Source of the DNA: Corbicula japonica
Lineage: Eukaryota > Mollusca > Bivalvia > Venerida > Cyrenidae
Assembly: GCA_038501625.1 (NCBI GenBank)
Contig: JAZAYU010000178.1
Coordinates: forward strand, 682,001 to 746,000
Length of the DNA: 64,000 bases
Direction: 5' to 3'
Part shown: positions 26,301-37,169 of the stretch, piece by piece
Layout: every line of letters starts with the position of its first letter
Numbering within the stretch: the first letter of the stretch is position 1
Notes under the pieces: model-generated
Databases searched by the model: none
What the model was told of the DNA's origin: nothing
Seen by the model: only the letters and a program-made list of their open reading frames with translations
Position numbers and translations under genes: made by a program

Positions 26301-26352
26301 AAAACTGACTTTACCACAATCTTTTTGTCCATAATACTTCATATAACCACTG
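23347..26352. other. intergenic between genes A and B
   Basis: Holds the presumed 3' UTR of gene A (possible AATAAA-type signals near 23849) and any upstream part of gene B. AT-rich; no other gene recognised. Short frames near 24000-24500 lack family features. Confidence 0.45.
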
Positions 26353-27769
26353 GTGCCGAACGGCAGTGAAGATTGTTCAATAAATTTAATGGATTTATTG
26401 CTATGCTGCCCGTGGTCAACGGAAGATATTGTCTACATTCTAAATACAGCGCCTTGTCCTCCGCCCATCATGTCGTATTCGGACTTTCGAACGTTTGTTT
26501 TGGATCAGAATATCAATCAGATGGACTTTAACATAATTGCCAATAAGTGTAGTATATTCAGCATGGGTACAACAACAGAAGATACCACGTCTCGTGCTGG
26601 TGGCAAAACAACTTCAACAACGACCCGTACCAGTACGATTTCACAACATTCCGGCACAACAAAAGTGAGCAGTAACAAGACACTTCATATTTCAAATACT
26701 ACTGCAAGACCGTCAACATCACATTTGATTCCTGTCACGTATCTTGAAGACTCTACAAACGAAGCTCTTGTTATTGGTGTTGCTTGTGGTGGTCTAGCAA
26801 TAATTCTGATCCTCGTGTTCTTTTAAGTATAAAAATATTTCCTGAACAATATGATAACTGCTTTGGTCTCTGATAAATTTAGTAAATGCATGGCGTAGAA
26901 AAGTGTTTTTGTTTCTGTGAAATATAGAATTTCTTTCATGGTTTAAACTATGAGTAGTATGAGCGCTGGTTTAGGGGCATGACTGCGCATGCGCGGTGGC
27001 CATATTGAATATGACTCATGGTCATGAGGTCATATTGGAGGAAATGCGCATGTGCGGTTCTAAATTTAGAATGACATCACGGTGTTAATTTTAGAATGAC
27101 ATTTAGAATAACATGATCTCCCGGAAGTATACGGAGCTGACTCGTATACCCGATCTAGAGCTTGGTTTGCGTCCATTGAGGGTCAGGGACTCGGCTCTAG
27201 ACGGAGAGAAAATGTCAATAGCATTACAAAGAACATTTTGAGACGTTTCGTCGTTCGATATCTTAAACGACATGGTTTCGACTAGAAATAACGCAGATAA
27301 TCCGTTTGTTCCGCATGAGTGATTTCGGTCTGTTTTGCTTTCTGTCGTGGATTTCAAAGTTCCCTTTTCATCTTTTTCTCCAAAGGTAAGTGATAAACGT
27401 ATAAAGTTTTTGATTCGACGTGAATAGGCGCATTGATTGGTATAGGATCAGTACATTATGTCAAAATATAAGCAAATACTGAAAATGATACGCATGAATG
27501 ATTTCACAACCGGTTTGACCATAAATCTCAAATGCATTCCTGTGATGTAAAGATGTAAGCAAATACTGGGGCATTTCACTTGTAATAAGTCCCATAAAGA
27601 AAAAAAAACTCAATGTATATCCTTCAATATCCAGTTCATAAAGCAACCAACGATTAGGATACTTATCTATTTTCAACATCACGATCTTCACACGTGATCT
27701 TCCGATTATGGTCATACCGTTTCCAGACCCTATTTTTAGAATCAGATGGGAAACTCATTAAATTGCCGA

Positions 27770-28090
27770 AGTGATCAGTCATTAAGCTGGGATTATTGGA
27801 AAAGCCATTAAATCTCGGATATAGCAGTGAGGCGTGTCTATTCTGCATTCAGGTGTAAAGTGCGCTTGATCGAAAAGTAATTAAATCGACGAAATAGCAG
27901 TGAGACGTGTCTAATTTGCGTTCAGGCGTAAAGTGCGCTTGATGGAAAACTCATTGAATTGCCAAAAATAGCGATACGGCGTAAAGCTGCAGTAATTGGA
28001 AAAGTCATTAAATCGCCATTATAGCAGTGAGGCGTGTCTATTTTGCATTTAGTGTGCTTGATGGAAAACTCATTAAATCGCCTATGTTGG
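27770..28090. repeat. internal array 1 of the foldback element
   Basis: Three to four diverged units, each combining GCAGTGAGGCGTGTCTA, AGTGCGCTTGATGGAAAA and CATTAAATCGCC. Confidence 0.75.
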
Positions 28091-28232
28091 TTAAAATAAC
28101 TAGCTGCAAAACAATGACGAGATTTCTTAAAATACGAACAGCCAATCACAATAAAAAACGATGACACTGTTTCTAAATTTAGACAAAAGGGTAAAAAAAC
28201 CGATTGAGCGTGTGTCATTAATGTGTCAAACA

Positions 28233-28770
28233 CTGTTCAGGACCTTACTGGAAAATACATTGTTAAGGGTCAAAAACGATTCAACGAGTGTCATTTTTGT
28301 TTCTTTGCGTGACAAAAACTGTTCAGCATGTTAAGTTTTTGTGTCAATCAATGACAAAAACTGTTCAGGACCTTACGGGAAAAAGCACAGTGAAGGGTCA
28401 AAAACGAAACAACGAATGTCATTTTTGTGTTAATGCGTGACAAAAACTGTTCAAAGTGTGTCATGTTTGTGATAATGCGTGACAAAAACTATTCAACGAC
28501 TGACATTTTTGCGTCAAACCATGAAAAATTTTGTTCAGCGCCATACGGGAAAATACATTGTTAAGGGTCAAAAACGATTCAACGAGTGTCATTTTTGTGT
28601 CTATGCGTGACAAAAACCGTTCAGCATTTTATGTTTTTTGTCAATCAATGACAAAAACTGTTCAGGACCTTACGGGAAAATGCATTATTTTCTGTTAAAA
28701 ACGATTCAATATGTGTCATTTTTGTGATAATGCGTGACAAAAGCTGTTCAACGTGTGGCATTTTTGCGTC
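28233..28770. repeat. internal array 2 of the foldback element
   Basis: Units built on TGCGTGACAAAAACTGTTCA and GTCATTTTTGTG, grouped into longer blocks that start GTTCAGGACCTTACGGGAAA near 28233, 28360, 28533 and 28659. It is a nested repeat with a short subunit of about 42 bp. Confidence 0.8.
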
Positions 28771-29339
28771 TTTCGCGGCGGCAACGGAAAAAGCCAGATC
28801 GAACTAGGAACGAGAAATTCAAGAAACAGCAACGTCATTCCCACACCATATACCCGGCCATTTTGTTATTTATGCTACCAATACCTACTCTTACAAAAAT
28901 ATCTTTACTTTTAGGGGCGGGGTTTGAAGTCCTTTTGGATGCAAATCCACGACAAATAGCAAAACAGACCGAAATTACTCATGCGGAACAAACGGATTAT
29001 CTGCGTTATTTCTAGGCGAAAACTTGTCGTGTTATGTATCGAACAAAACGTCTCAAAATGTTCTATGTAAATGCTATTGACATTTTCTCTCCGTCTAGAG
29101 CCGAGTCCCTGATCCTCAATGGACGCGAACCAAGCTCTAGATCGGGTATACAAGTCAGCTCCGTATACCTCCGGGAGATCATGTTATTTTAAATGTCATT
29201 CTTAAAATAACACCGTGATGTCATTCTAAATTTAGTACCGCACATGCGCACTACCTCCAATATGACCTCATGACCATATCCAATACGGCCGCCGCGCATG
29301 TGCAGTCAAAACCCTTAACCGTTGCTCATACTACTCTCA

Positions 29340-30440
29340 TGTTCGCAAGGGTGGTTTGTCTACGAGTATGGATATAACATATAACTGATCATGAAACCTC
29401 TCGCAATCTCAGCACATTCTAAGTTGTTTGAAACAACGGACTAAGTTAAGTTTAGCACTCAAATGAAAGTCAATTGCTTACATTCTTCGCACTCTATGCA
29501 TGGATACTCTTCTAGCAAAAAGAGCCCCACGCCTTACACGCACACCCTCACCGCTAACATTACTGGAATACACTTAAAGCGCACCTGGTCACGGTTTCAG
29601 AGGTAATCTTTGCTACTATGATCTAAAATGACAAATAATGGTATTTATAAGTTAAATAAATCAAAATAAAATATGAGATACTGAATAACTCCGAACGCAT
29701 GCCTTTGTTAATCTTAAACATGTCTTAGAAAAGGTTCTTGCCTAATTTTTTACCATTGTGACGTATTTTTTACAATTTCAAATGATTTAAATGTAAAAAA
29801 AACTATATAAAATTATAAAAATAAAAATGTGAAATGCAAGGAAATAAGATGTTAGGTATACTCGATGCTAATGGGAAAACCGGCATTTAAGCAACTTCAT
29901 TTCGTGTTGGGGAGGAGTGGGTAACCAGGCACAAAACAGCTATTTCTGAGCAAGATTTTCCACCATGCGAATGTCGCAAACGTATCAGAACATTTCCGTT
30001 GTAATATTATTGCCAAACAAAGCGTTTCTTTTCTCGGAGCGCATTTTTACATCCGATACAAATTGAAAGATTAAATTACTTACATTCTAACTGAAATGAT
30101 AGAACGCATACAAGTATTAAAATATGGGACTTGGTTCTGAATTGGTATAATTGAAATACACACATCAGTGAAAATGATTGGTTCTTTTTCGAATGAGAAA
30201 CAGTACATCAGAGACCCTATAAAGACTACCTTGTCCATGGGATGTTAACCCCACTCGTTGATTAAAACATGATACAGGCTGACTGTCCACATATATTATA
30301 AATGTTTAAATAAAAAAAGCTGTTTTAGCTTCTGTGAAATCACATACATTATCCAAAGGTTCAATTCCATTTAACTTTTTAAGATTTATAACTACATTTG
30401 AAAAATATTAATTAGTTAATTAATTAATGTATTTTTTCAG
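29340..30440. other. rest of gene B intron 1
   Basis: AT-rich, no repeat boundary or coding signal recognised. Ends at the TTTTTTCAG acceptor before the small exon at 30441. Confidence 0.45.
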
Positions 30441-30639
30441 ACTGCTGTGGATTGTTAGAAACAGGTACCGGTATATAAGTTACATATTTATTGTAATATA
30501 ATAAGCACCATTACTTGACTATACTGTTACCTGTAATTCATCCAGAGTCATCCTAAAAATATAATTGTATTGTGGTCGTTCTTTGAGTATATGCTATATA
30601 TGAAGATTCCCCGTCATAATTAATAGAAAAGTAAAATAT

Positions 30640-30830
30640 TCATATGAGGAATCGCCAAACTCAGAAAACACATCCCCTGACCCCAACCCCCGCCCCCCCC
30701 CCCCCCCCCCCCCCATGGTTAATGGTTTATGGTTTTTCCAGAACATGGTTGATAAAAAAATCTATTTTAAATAAGACACCGCAAACAATTAACGAAAAAG
30801 AGAACATTGGAACGGTCAAATAAATTTAAG
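30640..30830 (-). mobile_element. Naiad tail fragment with poly-C tract
   Basis: Matches the extreme 3' end of the Naiad copy just downstream: GAGGAATCGCCAAACTCAG, then CCGCAAACAATTAACG and GGAACGGTCA. The GA microsatellite position of the other copy is occupied here by a C-run (about 30688-30713). Confidence 0.7.
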
Positions 30831-31338
30831 TAGACTGGGTGTTTGTATCCCATCTCGTCCCATACCAGGATATTCCTTTTTGAGGTGAAACCAAATTTCA
30901 TATATCATGAAATAATTTGGTTAAAATATTTTGATTGCTTTCGACGTTATGCTCTGGAAATGAGGTTTTTCAGAAAATAGTTATGTTTAAACACGATGAG
31001 TGACATTGACCTTTGTGCATGAGGTACGGCCATTTTTTTTTGAAATGTCAATACATTTGTTATGTTCGTATAAGTTGCAAAGCTGTGCACTTAAACTATA
31101 GTTTTTCATATTTGGACATTTTAGTGTGACCGTAAAATTTGTTTTAAGACAATGGTTCTTTGCATGAATATTCGCTAAATATTTGAGGTAATTCAGTTCT
31201 GTGAATTTTCCGGGACTGTTAGCATGTGCACAGGGATCTAGATTTAAAAGTGTGTTCATGTATAAAAAAGCAACATATGCATATCAGGAATCGCCACACT
31301 CAAAAAACACAGCCTCCCCAAGCAGCAAAAAAGAAGAG

Positions 31339-31376
31339 AGGAAGAGAGCGAGAGAGAGAGAGAGAGAGAGAGAGCG
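31339..31376. repeat. GA microsatellite inside Naiad 3' end
   Basis: About 16 GA repeats. Frames through it encode meaningless Arg-Glu strings. Confidence 0.95.
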
Positions 31377-31467
31377 CATGTTTTATATATGTATGTCAAT
31401 TCAAATAGGACGCCACAAACAATTAATAAACAAGAGAACCTTTGGGGATACCGCCTTGGAACGGTCA

Positions 31468-31487
31468 GTGGCAAAACAAATTGCCAC
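31468..31487 (-). other. conserved hairpin in Naiad 3' non-coding tail
   Basis: GTGGCAA and TTGCCAC arms around a 6-nt loop, followed by CTGACC on the element strand. It is kept at 11786-11804 (perfect arms) and 56713-56732 (one mismatch). Role unknown. Confidence 0.7.
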
Positions 31488-31811
31488 TGGGGGTTTAAAC
31501 CAGGTTCTAGGGTGCACCAACCTCACACTTGCCCCAACAGGTTCTCGTATCACAAAACAAGTTCAAATTGTCTTGGTGAAATAACTCCAACCCACCCATC
31601 AGCTCAACAATGTTGCATGCAAAAGCATACAAACATATAAACATAAGAATTTAATAGCATTGCAAAGCCAAAGGGCGGGTACTCAATGATCTTTCCGAGA
31701 CCAGAGCACCTGGATTAAAATCAGCAAGAACACGATGACAGGGATAAAAGAAACAAATCGAGCTTTTAGGTTCTTTTAAGAAAAGATTTCCCCATAAACT
31801 TTCATAAACTC

Positions 31812-34761
31812 TTACACCCCTGCCACCGTCGTGCAACCAAAGAGGTAAGCATAATGATCAACTGTAGATGGGTTAATCACCAGGCCTGCAGAGCGCTGTA
31901 AAATATCATGTTGGTAACCTTTCTTTTTAAATTTACAGATGGTTTTTACGAATAACCGGGAGAAATTTGCATCGCCTTTTATCTTCTTAAGTTTATAAAT
32001 TAAATCTCCATAAAAAACTGGCTGTGAAATTCCTTGTTGCAATAGTGATTTTAAACTGCAGCTGTATTTATGAATTAGATCTGGATATCGGCGATAAAAC
32101 TTGCAAAAGGTTCCTTAATTTGTGATACCGATAACCTTGTTTTAAAAGTTTTTCTGTAATGCAAAGATTACGTTCATTGAAATCATTCACATCGTTGCAA
32201 GCTCTTGAAAAGCGAACAAGCTGTGAGATATAAACCCCGTAAGAAGTTGCACGAGGAACACCGCCGTCTAGAAACGGAAAATTTACTATATTAAAATTAA
32301 AATAATCTGTTTTATCATAAATTTTAGTAGTGACGTAACCATTTTCGATGGATAGATTTAAATCAAGGAAGTTTGCTTGCTTTTCTGAAGTGTTCGCTTT
32401 GTTAAGCTGTAGTTCTTTAGGATAAATCTTATTAACCAGTGATGGAAAATGGTTATTATCTATATTTAATAAATCATCAAGGTACCTCGAGGTGTTGTTA
32501 AAAGCTGTAATAATATCATCTTGATGTTCGGTAGAAAGAGATAACATGAAATCTCTTTCATAACAGTATAAAAACAGATCAGCAACAAGGGGTGCACAAT
32601 TAGTACCCATTGGAATGCCTATTACTTGTTTATAAATAGAGGTACCAAATCTCAAATAAATATTATCCAATAAAAATGTGAGCGCCTGGATAAGGTCTTG
32701 ACAGGTCCATGAAGTATAATTATCATAAGAACCATCTGTAAAGAATGCCCTATGTTCATTACAAGCAATAAATGTTTTATTTTCTCTAGCAAAAGTTTTT
32801 TCAATGAGACTGGTTAGCTTGTCTCTTATTAAATTATGAGGGAGAGAAGTATACAAGGTAGAAAAATCATATGTGGACAAACAGAACGCCTGAAAATTAT
32901 TTGATTTAAGTTTCTTCAAAACGTCATTTGAATTTTTTATAGACCAAAATAAATTTTTGCCAGTAGTTTCAAAAACTTTTTCGCAATACCTAATTACATG
33001 TTCTTTTATAGCTGTAAGACAAGATGTTAAGAGCACGGATAACTTTGTTGTAGTACAAGAACTAGAGTTAGCGATAAATCTTGCTTTGTACGGTGTTTTG
33101 TGCATTTTAGGCAACCAATACATAGTAGGTACTTTGTCTTGTTTAGGCTCAACACTGATTCTAAATTTTGTAATTTGTAGAGTGTGTGCAGTAACAATAT
33201 CACTCTCAGATGAAGATGTCAGTGTATAAGCATTAGTGCTATTAAGCTCTTCAGTTTGAATATTTATATAGTGTATACGTCACACTATAATAACATTATT
33301 TGAAGCCTTATCAGCAGGTGTTAAAACAAATTTGTTGTGAAAATCTTGAATACCTTTTTTCAAATGACGAAAGTTAAAACGAGTTCGAGGTGGTAGTAAA
33401 GCTATGTTTCTTTTATAGAAGGATATACGAGTGTCAATTATTTTGAATATTTGTTTTTTCCAGTTTGAAAGAGCATTAGGCTCAGCATGTTCTCGTTTAC
33501 ACCATTTATTGCAAAAAGAGTTTAAAGACTCTGCAATTTCCGCACGACAGGTATTAAAGTCGATGTCCGATGGAATTCTGTATTTTGGACCTTTTGAAAT
33601 TAAATTGCGGATTCTAAAGTCTTTGATAACATTTAGATCCCCTGAAACGATATGACCGGCAGGTTGATAGCAAAATTATGAATTAGAACAGTCTCAAGAT
33701 AATGGTGTGTTTTCAACAATCTGTAAATCCGAGGTAATTTTGTTGTAATTGAAAATTGTGTTTCTAATAGGCTTGTTATATTTATAACAAACGATGGGTG
33801 TTTCAGTATTCTTGAAATAATTAGGTATAGCCGATTCAACATTTTTATCTTTAAATATACTTGGAAGGTCAATAAAATCTATGCCTTTATTTAAAAATGA
33901 AATTTTAAGGAAATGTCTTTGGTGATCAGATTCCAAGTCAATATGTGGTCTTAGAACATGCCGAGTGTAACACTGAGTAAGGCTTGCAACCTCATAAAGT
34001 GGATGAGTTCTAATAACAATATCATCGGCTTCCTTATCCACTTTTTGTAAACTTGAAATAGAAAGAGAAGCTAAACGCGACAGCATAGCATGTCTTCCAG
34101 AATGTTTTAAAATATTTTGAAGGTCATGAATAGAACAATGAACACGTGATTTTCTTTTGATGTTACCATTAGTCCTTATCCCATGTGACCTCGATTTTCG
34201 TTTTCGTATTTGAAGCAATCCAAAAATGTCAAAATCAGGGTTTTTTGAAATGTCGCCTTCTTGATAAATATTATCATTTAAACCAAGTGGATATGGAGTT
34301 TGTAGTTTTTTAATCCAATTATCTTCTGAAACAAGTCTTGCTCTAATTTTAAATGCTCTTGAAGCACTGTTATCAAATATAATTTTTTCCACAGGTTGAA
34401 TACTAACGTGTTTTAAAGTGTGGCCTGATTGTTTAAAATGTTTATATAAATATGTATTGATTTTATTATTGTTTCGTATTTTAGAACAGTGCTGACTAAA
34501 ACGTGTTTTCAAAGGGCGTCCCGTCTGTCCTACATATTGAATGCCACAATTTAAAGCGTTTCAAGTTAAAACATAAATTATATTATCTGTTTGTCAATCA
34601 ATATCTGAATTAATATTAATAAGGATTAAATTCAAAATGTTAACATTAAGGGTTATGACCTTTACATTTGTTGTAGCATTAAAGTGGTAAGAATTTAAAA
34701 AGTTGTAGAGCCTTTCCAAAAGGTTAAACGCGGAAGCCCTAGGAAATAAGGAAACACTGAA
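31812..34761 (-). CDS. Naiad GIY-YIG endonuclease + reverse transcriptase, UGA-containing
   Basis: The N-terminal nuclease shows GIQYVGQTGRPLKTRF (34545-34498) and downstream H and E residues (HFKQSGHT, PVEKI). A linker with the CxC region follows (33696-33600), then RT blocks YWLPKMHKTPYKARF, DFSTLYTSLPH (motif A), GIPMGTNCAP (motif B) and the catalytic YLDD (about 32479-32490). TGA occurs in frame at 34594-34596, 34561-34563, 33694-33696 and 33280-33282. The third is the first Cys of CxC (TGA-Asp-Cys). The second precedes N-A-L-N-C of the nuclease zinc ligands. The fourth replaces the C of a V-I-I-V-C type motif. A single TAA lies at 33676-33678. A 2-nt loss near 32112-32118 (relative to the copy at 56090) moves the last 90 or so codons to another frame ending at 31812. 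Selenocysteine decoding is the likely original state; this copy is probably inactive now. Confidence 0.85.
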
Positions 34762-35272
34762 TTATGATGATCAGTTGAGTGAAGTTTGAAATACTTGAAG
34801 CAAACATTAAACGTTGGTTGTAGTTTTAATTGAGGGACTGAAGAATAGACAGACGGAAATCATCAAATCACAAGTCTGGATTTACTTCGCAAAACTAGGA
34901 TGATTATATTTTTACGTTAAAATATAAAAAGGGTGCAATTGGGGTTATTGAACGATTGTTTTAAAATATTTAAAAATCGGGAGGGGAGGTGTAATGTTTT
35001 CAAAGCTTGCCAAAATAAAGTAAAAACGGACGTGGATTCGTCCAGTTGAGGCAGGAAATGAATAATTGACAGATACATGTATATAAATAAGAAATAAAGA
35101 AATCAAAACACCGCTTTGAGATAGTTCGGGTCAGTTGAGTTGTTCGGCAAGGGTTTGAATTTTTTTGTATTTGACATAAATCTTAACGTATTCTAGCTAT
35201 TATCTATTCGTCTCATAAACTTTTTACGAGAACATGTCGAAAACGCATGCCTGTGTGATTATTCTACAACAG

Positions 35273-35331
<59 letters not shown>
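35273..35331 (+). repeat. ATT microsatellite before gene B tail exon
   Basis: About 20 ATT repeats take the place of the polypyrimidine tract immediately 5' of the AAG acceptor at 35331-35333. This may further weaken splicing of gene B. Confidence 0.95.
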
Positions 35332-35885
35332 AGGCATCAGGGGAATCGCAAAACAGAACGACAACTCATGTCCTAGTATGTGTGTCCATTAATTGTCATC
35401 ATCAATCAAACAGCAGCAGCGAACCTACGACCTTTACAGAAAGAAGTGCCGAGAGCGAACGACCTTCAGAAATATTTGCAAGCAACATGGCAGTAAGTGA
35501 TTCTGTGACCTTCCAGAACAAAACCGACAAGGACGATAAAAAGGTTTCATTAGAAAATAAAAGCAATTTCACATGTAGATCTTCGGCATTGGATAACAAA
35601 AAAGAACACACACGTAATTGTGTTACAGCAGAGAGCGACACGGAACATGAATACGAGTATGTCGAAAGTGAATATGAATATGTTTCCAAGGACACTGATG
35701 ATCAAACAAAACATGAAAATTATTCCATGAAGGTTGAGAATAAAATGGAACATGACTTTGAACTCTTCCCTACGAAAACAATACAAACCCCAAGGCATGC
35801 GGTATTGACAACGAGCAAGATAAAACGCGTACATCTTATTTATAGTTTATACGGCACTCAGTTAAGCGAGAATTTCTTTATTTAA

Positions 35886-36651
35886 CTTTTCACTAGCCGG
35901 AAACCAACGGGGAATAACGATTCATTGGAAACTGAAAACTTTATGGCATGCGTGATGTATAAAGTTTGTATATGTTCGTGGAATCTTAGACTTGCCCTTG
36001 ACCTGAAAATTATAGATGTGTCAAAATTTTCAATAACATCCGATCCGCCATCATGGATGTTGATTTTCATAGTTTTGGGCGTTCAAGCTGGACATGCTGT
36101 GATAAACGACCAGAATGGAATTAGCACGATTCAATGGCAAAACCCGAGAATAAAATTTATGTTAGACAAGGACGACAACTGATAGAGAAGTGGAGAAATT
36201 CGTAATACCAGTTTAATATTATCTTTCAAACGTAAATTCTAAAGTTCAATTTATAAATTACATTCAATATATAAATATCGATATAAAAATATATTTTTAT
36301 AATAAAAATAGGAAAAACGTCTTCAGTATTTCAGTGTTTGTTGTAGTGTCCCTATCACCGTTGTGCGTCCAAGTTATCAATTTTGACAAATGATGTTTTT
36401 TTGCTTTTCACAAATGAGACGAATTCATAAATTCTGATGACAGTTCGTACAAATTCAGTTGAATGGTTGGTAAAATTTTATCCAAAAAATGTAGAAATTA
36501 ATGGAAATATTCACATTATTTAGATATCACAAACGTTAATAAAGTTTTTTTTTCAAAATATATATTGCATTTGATCAGTAAAAATAACCCGTTACCAATG
36601 TCATGCAGTGATTGTAACGTATATCAGGGCTATCCGATCAACCTTTTTTGG
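35886..36651. other. downstream of gene B, nothing recognised
   Basis: AT-rich intergenic DNA without coding signal. Confidence 0.45.
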
Positions 36652-36745
36652 GGTTGTCCCGGTTAGCTCAATTGGTTGCGTCGCAGGAATTGCAGGGCTA
36701 GGCGCTGTCGCCGTGACGGTGCGGGTTCGCTCCCAGCTAGAGGCA
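36652..36745 (+). repeat. tRNA-like SINE head
   Basis: A-box GGTTAGCTCAATTGG (36661-36675) and B-box-like GCGGGTTCGCTCC (36721-36733) are spaced as in a tRNA, but the arms between them do not fold into a clean cloverleaf. Part of the sequence recurs at 22628. SINE or pseudo-tRNA is favoured over a functional tRNA. Confidence 0.5.
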
Positions 36746-37169
36746 CTATGATTTGATATATAAATTCAATATAAATATTCTTATAATAAAATAAAACATA
36801 ATAATCTTCAGCCTTGAACAAATTTGTTGAAGTGTTGCGGTGTTTTCCTATGTCACTTGTGCGTCCATGTTATCTAAATGTTTTCATTTTGGCGTAAAAA
36901 GCACCGGCAAAGCTAATAGTACCGCATCTTCATTTCACATGATGCTCTTCTCATACGAATATAATTTGTTTTCCATATAGTTAAGTGTATTTGAAGTAAA
37001 TTGTGCGACCGTTTAAGAATTTTGTCACAAATCTGCTCAACTAAACTAATTAGTGTTTCTTGGAAAACTCTACTACTATATAATTATCCAGTTATACACA
37101 AGCTTGATTTCTCGTTTCCTTAAATAAGCCTGTCGGCTGGGGGAGCCTCCGTTCGGTGCAGGAAGGTCT
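36746..37169. other. intergenic, presumed 3' flank of exonuclease gene C
   Basis: Contains the 3' UTR of the minus-strand gene C; no other feature recognised. Confidence 0.4.

Larger units (their letters stand above)
26949..29335. mobile_element. 2.4-kb foldback element with about 400-bp inverted repeats
   Basis: Arms of about 400 bp (26949-27355 and about 28930-29335) are reverse complements, for example GAGTAGTATGAGC at the left tip, GCTCATACTACT at the right tip, and TCTAGAGCTTGG against CCAAGCTCTAGA. The interior is two tandem arrays and no transposase. The element sits in gene B intron 1. No target duplication was clear. Confidence 0.85.
31265..34761 (-). mobile_element. Naiad-class Penelope-like retroelement, near full length
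   Basis: One long minus-strand coding region has an N-terminal GIY-YIG endonuclease followed by a reverse transcriptase, the permuted order that defines Naiads (Craig et al. 2021). The coding region is open from 34761 except for four TGA codons, one TAA and a frameshift. The 3' non-coding tail (31811 to about 31380) leads into a GA run (31339-31376), beyond which 31265-31335 still matches the other Naiad copy. It is inserted in gene B intron 2 on the opposite strand. The 5' end is probably truncated or lacks a recognisable start. Confidence 0.9.
26353..35885 (+). pseudogene. gene B: paralogue of gene A, probably broken
   Basis: Same three blocks as gene A: ectodomain plus membrane helix (26353-26826), a 24-nt small exon (30441-30464) and tail exon (35334-35885). 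It shares APCPPPIMSYSDF, IANKC, the Thr-rich stalk, and the tail phrase YEYVESEYEYVS, which includes an ITIM-like SEYEYV. Two lesions stand out. The donor that reads CTTGTAAGT in gene A reads CTTTTAAGT here, so the frame runs into TAA just after the helix. The small exon is 1 nt shorter than in A and would shift the tail frame. The end of the tail is also frameshifted, losing the LDYDTI site. Introns have received several insertions. A short secreted or membrane form made without splicing cannot be excluded. Confidence 0.65.

Noticed and set aside
31700..31811. Candidate SECIS in the Naiad tail (ATGA at 31802-31805, AAA 12 nt later)
   Set aside because: The flanking bases do not form the required helix up to a downstream TGA; left for a proper SECIS search.
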